Positions 11,601 to 24,400 of a DNA stretch of 64,000 nucleotides are shown here, one piece after another. The DNA is taken from contig JAHLKC010000133.1 of assembly GCA_025449115.1 (NCBI GenBank), forward strand, positions 1-64,000, written 5' to 3'. The stretch comes from Chytridium lagenaria (Eukaryota; Chytridiomycota; Chytridiomycetes; Chytridiales; Chytridiaceae). How positions within the stretch are numbered: the first letter of the stretch is position 1; every line of letters starts with the position of its first letter. The notes below the pieces were generated by a model. The model ran no database searches. It saw nothing but the letters and a program-made list of their open reading frames with translations, and had not been told where the DNA came from. Position numbers and translations under genes: made by a program.

Positions 11601-14600
11601 CTTACAGCGTGATAATAAAGCAACGTTAGATGAGTCGCATAGCCAACCAAGGTATGCGCCAACTGCTCAGGCATCCCCCAAAGTTTGGCCTCATCCGGCT
11701 GCCGAAGCTTCCGAGCAGCTTCGCGCATCCTCAACTTATGAGCTTCACGAAGTGCGCTGACAACATCACTTTGTGAATCATTCTCCATCTTTGTGACATT
11801 TTCGTCCGTCAAAAACTGTTGCATTAATCATCTTATTGGACCGGCTCTCCGAAAATACTTCCGTCAAATTCTCGGTGGCATTTGCAGCTTGGGATAAAAC
11901 TTCCTCCAATGCCATGGGCAAGGATGAAGTATTTTGAGCGCCGATGTCGGCCGTTGGGTTTAAGTCCGATTCAAATGTTGCGTTCGAAGTTGTACCGCGA
12001 CCCAGATGTGTTGCGATGCCAGCCCAGGTCAACAAAACAACAACACCATCCACTATAGGGTCAAGCAGAGGATCCGTGAAAGCCTGGAGCCATCCAGTGG
12101 TTACAGCGATGGCAGTGTCAACGACTGGCGCATATATATCCGTCACCATCCACACAATGATCTTTCCAGTGATGAAGGGCAACCAACACCTGCACCGGAT
12201 GGCAGCCACGATGACAAGAACAACCGTAATCATGTTCTGACCCAAGTTCTCTAAAGGACCTTGCATACCGACAAGCTCAAGGAAGGCATTGATATCTCCT
12301 TGCGCCTGCACCTCGGCCGCAATACCATTGGGTCCAACCTCTACAGCAACATTGACATTCAAAGCAACAGGTCTGTTGTTAACCGGCGCCGCTTGATTGT
12401 TTGCGGCGTCCATCGGATCGTTGAAAGGACGTCGTGGTGCAGCAACGACATTTGGTGCGATATCCGGGACATGACGAGGGAAAGGCACAGGAGGATGTCT
12501 TTGGAGGCGATCTTGTGCCGCCTCGTGAGCCTCCTCTGTTTCATATTAAACAATGACACAAATATTCTTTTGAAAACAAAAACAAAAAAACCATTTACGT
12601 ACTGACTGATCTAATTCTTTCCACAACTTTGTTGTAAGTCTCCACCCGATCGTCTTCAGTAGGACTTGATTCTTCAGCAGCTAAAATCAGCAATAATCAG
12701 TGCTCATGAAAAACGAAGTAAAAACAGCTTACTTTCTTTAAGCCTTGCATCAAGGATGCTGCGGTAGACATCCTCCTGATCTTCCGCTGATTTTGTATCA
12801 TCTATTTGAGATGTACCTTTTATAGAATCGACAGGAGCAGGGTCACTTGCAGCCCATTTTCCCTTTTCGACCGTTGGAATCCTGTCTTTTAGCAGACTAT
12901 CATCCAAACCACTACGGTTCCTCGATATATAAGCATGAAGGTTGGGCGGAAAACCTCGAAACGACGAGCTCGAAGGGGCAGCTTGACCTCCCTCTTCTAC
13001 TGGCCGTGACGGTGGACGAGCTAGAATACCAGCGAGCATCGCGTCAATGTCAGCGCGACGTAAACTAGACTCCTTTTCCACGTCAACGCGAAGTGATTCT
13101 GGATAGAGTCTTCTGACGTGGTCCTTTGTTGGGATTTATCGTCTGCATAGGCAATTTGTGACCGGATGGGGGTGTAGTGGAAAACGATGAGGTCAGCTGA
13201 TCCAGGTCGTTCTCAAAAATGCCCTTCGGAATGGAAAAAGGAGGTGAAGTAATGGGGGGTTCAGACAGGTTCGAGTTAAAACTAAACCCTTGCTCAACCA
13301 TTTCCACATCGATTTCGTCGGCTTTTTGCTTCCCCTTGTCTTGATTAGGCCCCGTCTCTTCTTCCGCTGTGTCAACACCATCATTTTCAGCTACAGCCAT
13401 GAGGTTCCCTGTCCCATCATCAAGCTGAGTGATGAAGTGGGGTTGGCTTGAATTCAATACACCATCATCGTAACCTGGCAGGCCAAAAGTGAAAGGAAAA
13501 CTAGTTGCTGGGCCTGGCAAGAGCCCATCGGAATTTTTCAACCACGTCGAAGTCTGTAAATCGGCTGGTTGGACGAAGTCATCCTTCTTTGCATTGAGAT
13601 CCTTAAAAAAATCCAAAGGCACCTTGATAGCAGAAGCAGAAGAGCTTCCTTCTCTTTGAGTTTTTATAGGGATTCCGCGTTCGGAGGCAAGTGTCAATAG
13701 GGCCTTCTTGATCTCTTCCTTCAAAACCTCCGGTTCCTTGATCTCTTTGAAAGCTGGGTAATACTTCTGAATGTCTCTGGATAATCTCCATATTCAAACG
13801 TTTAATTTCATTCGAAAGCCGGCTACCTTCTCCTTCACTCCCAGCCAAGGCGCCCTGACTCGCCAAAGCCGAGGATATAGCCGCGTTTAAGGGATCAACT
13901 TCACCGTCTCCAAAACGCAAACCTTCACGTCCCAATAATGCTCCAGTTGCAGCATCAAAGCGGTAGCCTCCACTACTTCCCGCCACTTCTCCGGCATCCC
14001 CTTCAGGCTTCCTTGAAGCAAGTTCAAGAGCCCGGTCAAAATCACGGTTGCGAAGAGCCTGTCGAAACTCTCGTAGGTCATGCATTTGCTCCTCACGACC
14101 TGGAGGCTGCGGTCCTATGGGAATAACAGGTGGCCGAGCAGGGCCTCACCCCACAGAGGTCGAGGCCGAGGCAACCGGCGATTCCGGACCTGCCGAGGCG
14201 GAGGCATTAGACGTGGTAATCCGTCATTACCCGCAGCAACCCCGTCGCCAGGATTAACCGGGTTGCCATTTGCGTCCAAAGGAGTGTTCATAAGAATGTA
14301 CTCTTTTAAACACAACACGCCAAGACCGATGATAACTGCAATAGACGTGATAATCTGGCCTTCAAAAACATCGGCAAAAAAAGTGCTACAATATATTAGT
14401 TTGCGACGTTAGGTGAACGTACTGCAAAAGTCCGTTCCAGTCTGTATCCGAAAGAGAGCCGTCGTCATCATAGAGTAACGTGCTATTCATAGAGCCAGAG
14501 GAAAATTCTCTCACAAACGATCCATTGATGAGGGCTTGAAAAACTCCAATGTATCCAGATAGCGTGAGATTCCAGAGGCGTGAATCATCACTGGATGCAA

Positions 14601-15262
14601 GGAGAACTTGACCCAAACTAGTTTGACTCAAAAGAAGCATAGGGTTGAACCACATGCGCCAAATCCAAACGGTGAGGTAGGGAACCCAAACGAGCCATAC
14701 AAACAACGATAACATGACTCGAAGGTAGAATTTGGATAAAGTGAGTGCTCGTCGAAAAACAAAGTTGGCGAAAAAGAAGGTTGATATGTTTTCTGGAGCT
14801 TGCTCAGAATAGACTGTTGTAATATATCATTAGCCTGCTATACCCACACAGCGTCAAGCATATTTTCAGTTGTAAGACAAATACTAACTCGGTGTAAACG
14901 AGAATTGATAATTGCAGATTTCACAATGCCTAACGAATATTAGACGTTTTAGTCATTGTGAAAAAATAGGCGAATCTATCATGCATACTTTTTCCTACTA
15001 TGCGCCAACCATTCCTCCAAACTAACCAACATCAGCATAATATCACAATATGATCGCCTACCAGTCCTGATGCACAAACTTCATACTTCCCGAGCATTTG
15101 CATGGATGAAAGAGCGGATGGTCTGGTGTGCCATTTGATCGGCACACCCGACATATTTCTAGGTTAATGAGTTCAAACAAAGAGAGAGAATAGATGGTTA
15201 GCGAATGAGCATGCGTCGATTAAGCTCCAAGCTTGTTTGCGTTATTCACCTTCCTCCTCCAT
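8607..15262 (-). CDS. DOA10: Doa10/MARCH6-type ER membrane RING-CH ubiquitin ligase
   Basis: This is an E3 ubiquitin ligase of the ER and inner nuclear membrane that targets misfolded and Ac/N-degron proteins. The tiny first exon (15250-15262, MEEE) splices to a RING-CH finger: [46 protein letters not shown]. Three small introns split the finger. The family sequence [14 protein letters not shown] comes directly after it, followed by the first hydrophobic helices ([20 protein letters not shown]). Many membrane segments follow over 6 kb, separated by acidic, disordered loops (for example [15 protein letters not shown]). The C-terminus [15 protein letters not shown] is the conserved Doa10 tail, needed in yeast for substrate degradation, and the stop is at 8607. 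The reading frame shifts by one base near 13770 and near 13125 in the disordered loop; both could be assembly indels. The start is chosen because it makes the RING frame with a clean GT-AG intron. Confidence 0.92.
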
Positions 15263-15688
15263 GCTCCTCCTCCACTTGTGAGTAAAACCTCAAATCTTTC
15301 AAATTTTTGGGGCAAAAACCGATTCTTTTTAAAAAAAGGTTTATTCATAACATAGGTAGTGGTGTTTCCATACTAACCACCAAAACATATAGGGCTAGTA
15401 GACTAGTGCGTTCATTGACGTGCTCCAAAAGATCCTTAAGCAGGAGATTGATGGTAAAGAGGCATTCTAGAAATCGTCCTTTGTTCTATGAATTTGTGTT
15501 GATTTCGCACTATGAAACTCAATAAACGTGCCAAAATGCATTCCTGATTGCTCTACTATTAACAAAACGTATACATGATACCACAAAAAGAGAAGATCAC
15601 GAACCGCTCATCACTCCAAAATGACATTGGTCAGCCATTTCCGACCACTTGCTTCTTGCTCTGAAACGGATCGTGTAACCAAGTTCAG
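15263..15688. other. Divergent intergenic region between Doa10 and CK2 alpha genes
   Basis: About 425 bases without a coherent gene. They must hold the promoters of the two divergent genes. No obvious conserved box was recognised. Confidence 0.4.
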
Positions 15689-17353
15689 ATGATGACTTCA
15701 AGACCACGGACCACCTCAATCTATGAGGCCTTCAATCTGGTGGTCCAGAGTGTATCCGATGCTACAACGTCAGTGCTAGCCATGACCGAGGACCTGATCA
15801 ACGGTGGTCAACGATCCCCTAAAAGGCTCACCGGTTTGGGAGTGGCAAGAGTGCATGCAACAGCTGTCATCGACAAACCATCGTCTTACTCAGGTGAGCA
15901 TACTTGAAGTTCATAGCATTTGCGTAGTCGAATGATCTTACTCTTCATTAAAAACAGACTGGGAGAATAGCACTGTGGATTATAGGTTAGTGCAATTTCT
16001 TTTGGTTTGATCCATCATACTCAGTTTTTGACTAGAAACGATGTTCAGTATGATAGAGGCAACATGTTGGGTCGGGGAAAGTACTCGCATGTCTATGAAT
16101 GCATTGATCGGAAAACAACAAGCTCCTACGTTGTCAAAGTTTTTAAACCACAAAAGACAAAGAAGTATAAGCGAGAGGTGATGGTATTGAAGAACTTGCA
16201 AGGAGGACCGAATATTATTGGATTTGTTGGTTGCTGCATTGATCCTGAGGTATAAATATCGGTGATTGCTCAAAACTCATATTGCGATGGTGCAGAACAA
16301 CGAACCGGCGATCATTTTTGAGAGAAGAGTAAACGTCAATTGGAAAGAGTACTATCCTACAATGACATACAACGACATCCGGCACTACATGCATGCGCTT
16401 CTCCCGGGTTGGCAGCAATCTTGTTTTCTTTCCCCTTCCACTTTAATCGATTCGATTACTTATGTTGTCTATTTCGACACAGGCTCTCTCCTTTGCACAT
16501 TCAAAAAGGAATCATTCACAGGGATCTCAAACCCCAAAACATTTGCATAGATCCATCACGCAAGGAGGTTAGCCCTTCATATTTATTTTAGCGCTAACTT
16601 TTTTGCAAAAAAAAACAAAAAAAAAAAAAGCTGACTCTCATTGACTGGGGATTAGCGGACTTTTATCGACCCAACCAAGATTTTAACCTCAGAGTCGCAT
16701 CAAGATATTACAAACCTCCCGAAATCCTTCTTGGTTACCGAAAATACGATTACTCATTTGACATGTGGAGCGTTGGTTTGTATTCTGGCGGGCATGGTTT
16801 AGAATCGCGTCACAACTTGCACAATCTCTAACTATTTAATCGAAATCTAGTTGTTTCGGCGCGAAGTCTTTTTTCAAGGCGAAGACGACGTTGATCAATT
16901 ACGTGCCATTGTTCGAGTTCTCGGTGGCGATGATGTCCGAAAATACGTCTCAAAATACGGTATTCCTCTAAACTATGAGCCCGTTCAAGCTATTGTTCAA
17001 AATTCATCGTAAGCCGTCCCACGTAGTTAACTTCATTTAACATACTCGAAGACATCAAAAAGTCCCTTTATATGAATTCGTGGGCTGGAATAACGGTGAT
17101 CTTGCAAGAGAAGATGCTCTAGATTTACTTGATAAACTTATATGTTATGACCATCAAGCACGACTGACTGCAGATGAAGCCTTAGCGCATGCGTTTTTAG
17201 GTATGTTCTCATAAACGTCGTTAAATCCTTCTCTAATCATCTTACATGACAGAGGGCGTTGATTCCGAAAACAGTCCGATCACTGACATGGTCCGCACAC
17301 ATTCTCCACCCCCTGCTGAAGTCACGCAAGAAGAGGAAGAAGAAGAAGGATAA
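15689..17353 (+). CDS. CKA1: Casein kinase 2 catalytic subunit alpha, divergent
   Basis: This is the catalytic subunit of the constitutive, acidophilic kinase CK2. After an N-terminal extension of about 50 residues comes the family lead-in ([25 protein letters not shown]), then the glycine loop [10 protein letters not shown], the lysine in [10 protein letters not shown] and the CK2-type basic cluster [32 protein letters not shown], the CK2-specific DWG ([10 protein letters not shown]), [16 protein letters not shown] and [11 protein letters not shown] follow in order. The end reads [18 protein letters not shown] and then a short acidic tail (EEEEEEG) to the TAA 17351-17353. Compared with typical CK2 alpha, HRDVKPHN is replaced by HRDLKPQN and RYFKGPELL by [10 protein letters not shown], so this is a diverged paralogue or lineage-specific form. 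The exon before HRDLK (about 16470-16520) cannot be joined cleanly; a splice choice or an A-run indel at 16502 would explain this. Confidence 0.85.
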
Positions 17354-17625
17354 TTCTCACACATCTGTTCTCCGCCGCTTTACACATCCACTATGATTTA
17401 TTCTCTCTGCATATACCACGGTCGTGTTGCTTATCTTTGTATCGGCATTGCATATTTTGTTTGTTCCTTTTTTTTTGGAAAACTTGAAATTCTATGAATC
17501 CTTAATTAAAGCCATTCTTTCATCATTTGCGTTCGAATAATATTCTTTTGAACTCCTGGATCTGTTGAAGTGAGACTGTGAAAAGATTTGTCCGAATCAG
17601 TCGCACAAATCTCTACAAGCTGAAA

Positions 17626-18395
17626 ATGAAGATGGTTTGTTGCTCTCCTCGCAAACAACAAAATGCTAACCCAGCATTTTCTTTACCCACTCTCATTCAC
17701 TCGCTTTCCCAATGATGCTCATTCCACATATTGATTTTATTATTTTTACGCATTTCGCTAGTTGAGCAACGATGATGAGAACGAGGTGGAGGTCCGGAAA
17801 GAGGATCAAGCCAACATCAACGCCTTTGCAAAGATGAATGCAAAGTTGACGGATTTAGAGGAATCAGTGGAAGCAAAGAAGGTTTGTCGATTCATGCATT
17901 CTTATTCATTACTTGTGGCTTTTTAGTTTGGTTTTTTGGATTTTAGTCTTTTAATGCGTCTTGCTTGGAGTCGATGTCCACGCAACCTTTTTATTTGCTT
18001 TGGTTATAGTTTGGTTATAGTTTTGCTGACTTTTGCGGATATTTTAGAAGGAGAAGGAATACCTTGACGACCTTGAAGGTGAATTAGAACTTTTCGATGA
18101 AGACGAGCCCGTAAAGTAAGTTTCTCAAAAATCTCCCTTTGTAGCATTCTTTCCTCTCACTCCCCATGTTGCCCCTTTTCATTCTTAACTCCATTTTGGC
18201 AGATATAAAATCGGCGACGCCTTTGTCGAACTCACCCTCCCCGACTGTCAAGAGCGTCTGAAGAAGGACCAAGACGACATTACGCACGACGTGGAAGAGA
18301 TGGAGAAGGAGATGGAGAAATTGAAGGAAGGCATGGGAGGGTTGAAGAAGCTGTTGTATGCGCGGTTTGGGAAATCAATTAATCTAGAAAAGTAG
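17626..18395 (+). CDS. GIM3: Prefoldin subunit 4
   Basis: This is a beta-type subunit of the hexameric prefoldin chaperone, which passes nascent actin and tubulin to the CCT chaperonin in the cytosol. Four exons (17626-17634, 17762-17881, 18048-18115, 18203-18395) give 129 residues, the normal length for the family. The opening MKM LSNDDENEVEV leads into EDQANINAFAKMN, a first coiled coil, the hairpin around ELELFDEDEPVKYKIGDAFV, and a second coiled coil ending KLLYARFGKSINLEK. All introns have GT and AG ends, and the frame is unbroken. It lies about 270 bp downstream of CK2 alpha on the same strand. Identification is firm. Confidence 0.93.
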
Positions 18396-18790
18396 TTTTT
18401 TTGGGTTTTGGCTTTGCATGCGTTTGTTGTTTTGTTGTGTGTTTTTCCCCCTGGGGCTGGGATAGAGGGGATGCAATCGTAAATATATGAGGGAATGTTT
18501 ATAAGCGATAGGTTTGTTTGTTTTTATCTTTTGGAGAGAAGTGATTTGGTTGAAGTATGAAAAAGAATGTGGCTTGGAAGGGAGATAGCATGTTAAACAC
18601 TTCAACCTTTAGAATCTATTCAACAAAAACTCAAAAAAAAGAAAGCAACATATAGAAACACTCCAACTTTCATGTCTATCCAAAAGGAAAACGTAGCAAA
18701 ACAGCCATGTCCAACTAAAAAAACAACCATTCAAAAAAAGCGCATCACTAATAAACCTTCAAAGCCAGCGCGGGCACGTAGGAAAAGGAT
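18396..18790. other. Convergent 3' intergenic region
   Basis: This 395-base interval lies between the prefoldin stop and the stop of the minus-strand RNase T2 gene. It is A/T-rich with A-runs, as expected for 3' untranslated regions. No gene was recognised. Confidence 0.4.
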
Positions 18791-19963
18791 TTAGACGCTC
18801 TTCTTTTCAGGGAAGGGCAAGTAATAAAGCGGCACATTATCGGGGCAACTTTGAAAATGTCCCACAAACGGGTCCACCCCATCCAACCCCAACCTCGGTC
18901 GACTTTTCAAATATATATAAATCTCGCTCACAAAGTACTTGACATCCTTATCATCCGCCCTCAAGTTCCTCGCACACTGCAATCCAGCTTCATGGCCTGT
19001 CGCCTTTTTCAACGCCGCATAAAATTCGGATCGCTTTGTAGCTCACTGTTGTGGAGGGGATGATACCGGCTGACGCAAAGATTTTGTAGAGGGGGTAACG
19101 AGGCCGGAGAGACATGGTAAGCTTGAAATAGTCGAGGACGTCGCGGTCTTTTTGTAGGAGGAGCCGTAGCATGCCGGGTCGAGGACTGAGTAGCAAGTCC
19201 CGTGTTTAGTGAATTCGTGGCTCCAGAACCTTACCAAAGCGTTCAAGTAAGTGAACGAGGAATAGATGTAAAGAAAGGGAAATTCCCAAAGACTTCAATC
19301 AGGGAGAAGGGGGAATAGATGAAGACTGGAAACTTTTACACATACCAGTTGTAATCTCCATCTCCAGATGGCCAATACTTTCTCATATCAGCCACAAGCT
19401 CCTTTGGCGCAACATCCACAATCCGTTTCTCAACATCCTCATAGTACCTCTTTGGGTAATCGCAACCCCGCTCATCATTACTATACGTCCCTGAAAAATT
19501 CCACCCCTTCGTCAGACTAAACACAAAACCCCCTTGCCTCACTTACCATCACAATGATCTGGCCATAATCCATGAATGGTCTTTCCAAACAAACAAAATA
19601 AAAAGCCATAAGCGACATCAAAACGAATAGACTAGACTCACCCATTCCTCTTTTGGCTGCTCCATCACCTTCTCTAAATTAAACCATGATGTCCGATTTG
19701 GGTTCTGCAACCATCCCATTGTCCAATTCATCGACAACACCACCAACCCATCGGTGGCAACGCAGCATGAATCATAAGGTTTCCCTGTCACCGTATTGTT
19801 GGTGCATCCAACAGCCGTGGATGGACAGTCAAATGGGAGCTATGAGGGCAATGAGCGCTGAGGAGAGCGGGGCGGAGTTTTTTACCGATGGTTTCGGACA
19901 GTAGGCGGAGAAGGCTGTGCCTGCGAGTGCGGCGACAGCGACGGATAGGAGTGTCTTGGACAT
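18791..19963 (-). CDS. Secreted ribonuclease T2
   Basis: An acid endoribonuclease that cleaves single-stranded RNA, secreted or vacuolar. The start at 19963 gives a signal peptide (MSKTLLSVAVAALAGTAFSA), followed by YCPKPS and an intron. Later exons hold DSCC with GLVVLSMNW, then both family signatures. The first active-site motif, IHGLWPDHCDG (around 19550-19580), spans a splice region; the second, FWSHEFTKHGTC (around 19200-19240), supplies the second catalytic histidine and the Glu/Lys pair. The C-terminal half reads KYFVSEIYIYLKSRPRLGLD, then FVGHFQSCPDNVP, and ends FPEKKSV at 18791. Both catalytic histidines are present, so the enzyme should be active. Roughly five exons; internal splice sites are approximate. 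The gene converges on prefoldin 4. Confidence 0.9.
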
Positions 19964-20579
19964 GAGGGATGGGAGAAAAAGTGAAGTGCACGAAGGCTGC
20001 CTTTTTATATCTCGGTTTTTTTCTTCTCTTCTCGTCTTCTTTTGCTTATCGCTGAGACGCTGACAGCAAGCAATGCACGCCCTAACCTTGTACGACTACA
20101 CGGTATCACCGCATGCAGATTTTCAGTACGAGGTGAGTCAAATGTCAAGAAAAACTGTGACGTTTCTTCCAAAGATGGGCAGACCGTGTTCGCGGAGAGG
20201 TGTTCATGGATTCTACAATTTCTTATGCGGGGAAAGGGCTAGTTAATGAATAAATATTCTCATAAAAGAAACAAAAAACTCATATTTTTTGACAATGTAC
20301 ATTGTGGAGGCCAAGAAAAGAACCTTAATAAATATAATAAAGCTCCACGAGAAACATGGGTTCGAAAGAGGGACTTTAGAAGCGTAAGTTCCACTCCAAC
20401 GAAAACAGCTCCCTGATCCGCCATATTTGTTCAAACCCACCATTCAGCGCCAACCTTGGCCAAATATACGTGCTCAATGGGTTGAAGAGCAGTGAGTATT
20501 CGGATGCGTTCAAAGGTATCAATACACCAACATAACAAAGCTAGAAAAAAAGGAAAAACTCATACCGACGAAAAGGATA
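19964..20579. other. RNase T2 upstream region, no gene recognised
   Basis: About 600 bases with no coherent frame. The first 60 bases are pyrimidine-rich on the plus strand and probably form the RNase T2 promoter and leader. The rest passes into the tandem repeat that follows. Confidence 0.35.
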
Positions 20580-21190
20580 CGTACCTCAACGACCGGATAA
20601 AAAAAGAGGAAGGGGGTAGCCTTATTGCTTAAAAAAACTACCGAAAAAACGCGTAATGGAAAAAAATTGTGAAATGTGCGAAAAAGGGGCGTCACAAAAA
20701 AAGAGACCGCTTCGAATCCTTTCCTATTCGATGTAACCACCCAAAAAACGGTTTCAAACGACCCGGATGAAACGGAGGAAGGGAAACAGGCTTACAGGTT
20801 TAAAAAAAAGTACCGATAAAAAACGCGCAATGGAACAAGATGTGAAATGTGGGATGAAGCGGGCGTTACGAAAACAACACCGCTTCGAATACCTGTTTTA
20901 TTCGATATAACCCCCGCGAAAAACGGTTTAAAACAAGAATGAGAATAGGAGAAAGGGAACATCCCTCCAGGTTTTAAAGAAACGCAGACGACCAATAAAA
21001 ACGCGCAATGGAAAAACATAAGTATGAGAAAAACTGTGCGTCACAAAAAAAAAAACATAACGAAAACCGCTTCAACTTTCATCCCTATTTTTATTCGATA
21101 ACCAAAACGCATAAAGAGGTTTAAAGAACGACCAAAAAAAAAAGGAAAGGGAACAGGCTTAACAGCGCCTTTTTAAAAAACAGTAGAACA
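20580..21190. repeat. Decayed tandem repeat, unit about 173-190 bp, three clear copies and one partial
   Basis: The block ACGCG(T/C)AATGGA recurs near 20649, 20822 and 21001, spaced about 173 and 180 bases. Each copy also holds ACCGCTTCGAA or ACCGCTTCAA, a TATTCGAT(A/G)TAACC-like box and (A)AACGGTTT. The fourth copy (from about 21120) keeps only the AGGGAACAGGCTTA part. Copies differ by substitutions and A-run lengths, so the array is old. No coding frame runs through it. Confidence 0.75.
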
Positions 21191-21408
21191 AAAGGTAGAC
21201 AATGACGATAACGGGAAAACAAGAGAAAAATATGAAATGGGAAGAGAGGGGACATAGCGTTTATAACGACATTGAGAGCGAAAGGAAGACGAAATTGAAA
21301 AGATAGTAGGAGTGAATTACCAAAAAAGAAGGGGAAAAAAGAGTTGTAGGCGGTTACCACCCCAAAAAAACAAACAAAACAAAATAACAAAAGAAAACGA
21401 AAAAAAAA

Positions 21409-21453
21409 ACAAACAACAAACAAACAAACAAACAAACAAACAAACAAACAAAC
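21409..21453. repeat. (CAAA)n microsatellite
   Basis: About eleven near-perfect CAAA units lie immediately downstream of the SPRY-protein stop codon, in its 3' untranslated region. Confidence 0.9.
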
Positions 21454-21467
21454 AGATTATCATCCCA

Positions 21468-24400
21468 CTACCTCCCCACAAACCCCTCCTCCTCCTCCTC
21501 CATCTCCAACGTCTCCAAACTCGGCAACTTATTCACCCAACTCGGCATCTCCACCTCCCTCATCTTCACCGGCGCCGGCACATACCCCATCACCTGCGCC
21601 CCCCCCCCGCAGCCATAGCAGATCGACTCACAGCCCCCGCAGGCAACACGCTGACAATCGGTCGATGAAGGTGCACACCGGCTGCCCGAAGATGCGGGGG
21701 GGTGTCACGTCAAAGATGGAGGGGGAGGTGGGTGGAACGGGGATGCCGAGGGCGTTGGGACCAAAGGAGGGGGAGGTGACGGGGGCGTGTTGGAAGGTTG
21801 GGGAGGTTGGGAAGGGGGGGTGGAGTGTTGGAAGGTGGGTTGGGGTTGTTGGAATCCTTGAGGTTGTGCGGTTGGAATCCTTGAGGGTTTTGGGGTTGGA
21901 ATCCTTGCGCTTGTTGCGGTTGGAATCCTTGCGCTTGTTGCGCTTGGAATCCTTGCGTTTGTTGCGGCTGGAATCCTTGCGCTTGTTGCGCTTGGAATCC
22001 TTGCGCTTGTTGCGCTTGAAACCCTTGCGTTTGTTGCGTCTGAAACCCTTGCGCTTGCTGCGTCTGAAACCCTTGCACTTGCTGCGTCTGAAACCCTTGC
22101 GTTTGCGACTGAAACCCAGCCCCAACCGTCGTCATATGATACTTTTCAAAAGAACTCTCCACCACCACCCCAACCGGTTTATGCACAAACGCCCCACCCA
22201 CCGTCGGCCCACTCGGCGTCGGCGGCATCGGCAACGGCGTAGGCCCTCTCGGCGCAGGTGCCGTCAACGGATTAAACTTGGACGACCCCCTCGGCGTATG
22301 CGGATACGTCTGCGGTGACACACGTTGAGCCTCGGGGCCGGCTTTTCGTCTTGGGGGGGTGCCCCGCCACCTGACATGAAGAGGGTGTCCATGGATAAGG
22401 ATTTCTTGGTCTCCTCGTTGGAATGAGTGGAGGTGGGACCTGTGCGAAGGTTGGAGGGGGTGGATGAACGTGGGGGGTTGACGGGTTTAGTGGTTTGTCG
22501 TTGGCGGATTTAACGCGTTTACGGAGCCACCCCAAGGCACCTTTGCCGGGGTGGATGGAGGGGGATGAAAGTCTTGAGGGATGTAAGGGGTGGGTTGGTG
22601 TTGTTTTGGGGGTCCGAATTCGTCTTTAGAGAGGTCTTGGAATGCCGCTGCGGAGGTGTTGTGGACAAAGGTTGGGGTTTGAGGGGGAGAGGTTGGGTAG
22701 GGTTCTGATGAAAAGGTTGGGGGGGGTGTTGGGAAGGTGGTGAGGAGACGGGGGTTCTTTAGGGGACGATATGGGACTTCGTTGGCTTGAGAGAATCGGA
22801 ACGAGTTGACACCGAAATTAAAGGCAACGTCGATCGAGGCGTTGGTGGCACCCACAATGGCGTGGAAGGGGAAGGTGAGATCGGCAATGGCGGCGGACCC
22901 ATCTTCGGCGGCGGCGGCGTGACTTCTTCGTCAATGAGGGAAAAGGCGTCACCAATCCATTCACCGTTTAACGTGAAAAACACGGTTCCAAGGGCAGGAA
23001 TGTAGCCACACCCGACTGTATCGCCGACACCAAATCCAGTGTCTCTAAAAGCGGATCGAGCCGCCTCGTCCTCGGATGTAGTGCAGTGAGCGCGTTCACC
23101 GGTGGAAAGGAAGGAGACGGAGATGGGGTGCCACCCTGGTACACGTGTATCCGGGAAAGGGGAGGTGGCGAGACCGATGGCGATGATGGGGTTGTGATCG
23201 AGGGAGACGGTGAGAAGGGTGACTTCGTAGTAACAGCAGAATTGGGCTGAAATGGCGCCATCGGTGAGAGGGTGGTTGGAGATGACGGAGAAGGAGGACG
23301 GGCCGCGTGAAGAGCGATCGTGGGTGAAGGAGACGGTTGTCGGGATTTGAGGACAGCGTAAGGAGCTGTTTTGGGATGGAGGAAGGAGGTGGTAGTTTTC
23401 AACGGGAATGAGGGATTTGGAGACGGGAGTTGAGGCGTGGTGGTGGAGGCGGGTTGGTGGTGTGGGAGGATGTGGATTGGGAGGGCATAACGGGTTGGTT
23501 GCGAGGTGGGGAGGATGAAGACGAGGTGGAAGGGATGTGGGTGTCTTCGTCGTCGTCGTCTGCTACCATGGGAGGAGAGAACCAGAAGGTTGGTGAGATT
23601 GTTTACCGTGTCTCCTTGCGGCCTGGTTCCCTGGAGACAGTGATGCAGTACGTGCCAACGGAACAGGGTCCACAACAGGTACAACACGTCCATAAGCCTC
23701 ATATTGATTACCTACAATAATTTAAAAGAAAAAAAAAGGAACGTGGACAATGAGTATACTAGCTTAAGAGCAAAGAGGGTGAACTATTCTTTTAATAGAA
23801 AAAAAAAGAGAAAAAGAAACTCACCATCATTCTTGCCTTCTCCAGGCTTAACATCATCCTGTTGCTCCATCAAATGCTCTCTCAACCACGACGCCTCCTC
23901 CCTCGAAAGCTGCTGTCCCCCGCCACTCTCGCCATAATCTCCATCCTCTGACTCTCCACCGACCTCGCCGGTGTCGAAAGCTGAGTTGGCGAAAACGACC
24001 TCACAGGCGCAACAGGCGAAGCCGGCCGTTCCACCGCCTCTGACGAGTAAAAGGTTTGCTCAAAGGCAATCCGTTCTTCACGTTCGCGTTGGAGTTCGAG
24101 AACACGAGCTGCGGCTGCTGCTCGGGCTTCTTGGAGATCGTTCTGGGCGGAAGAGACGGCGGAGGGTGGTGGGGTGGTGGTGGTGGTGGTGATGGTTGTG
24201 GAGGAGAGATTGACGTCGTTGGATGTTTTGCGTTTGGGAGGGATCACGTTGTAAGCGTTGGAGGAGCCGCTGGAAGAGCTGGAAGATTCTCCACCAGCAA
24301 CATTGTAAGTGTTGGCACTGGAAGAACTCGAAGATTCAACAACAGCTCCGCGACCCACGACATAGACAGATTCATCTTCTTCTTCCTCCTCCACAGCCTC

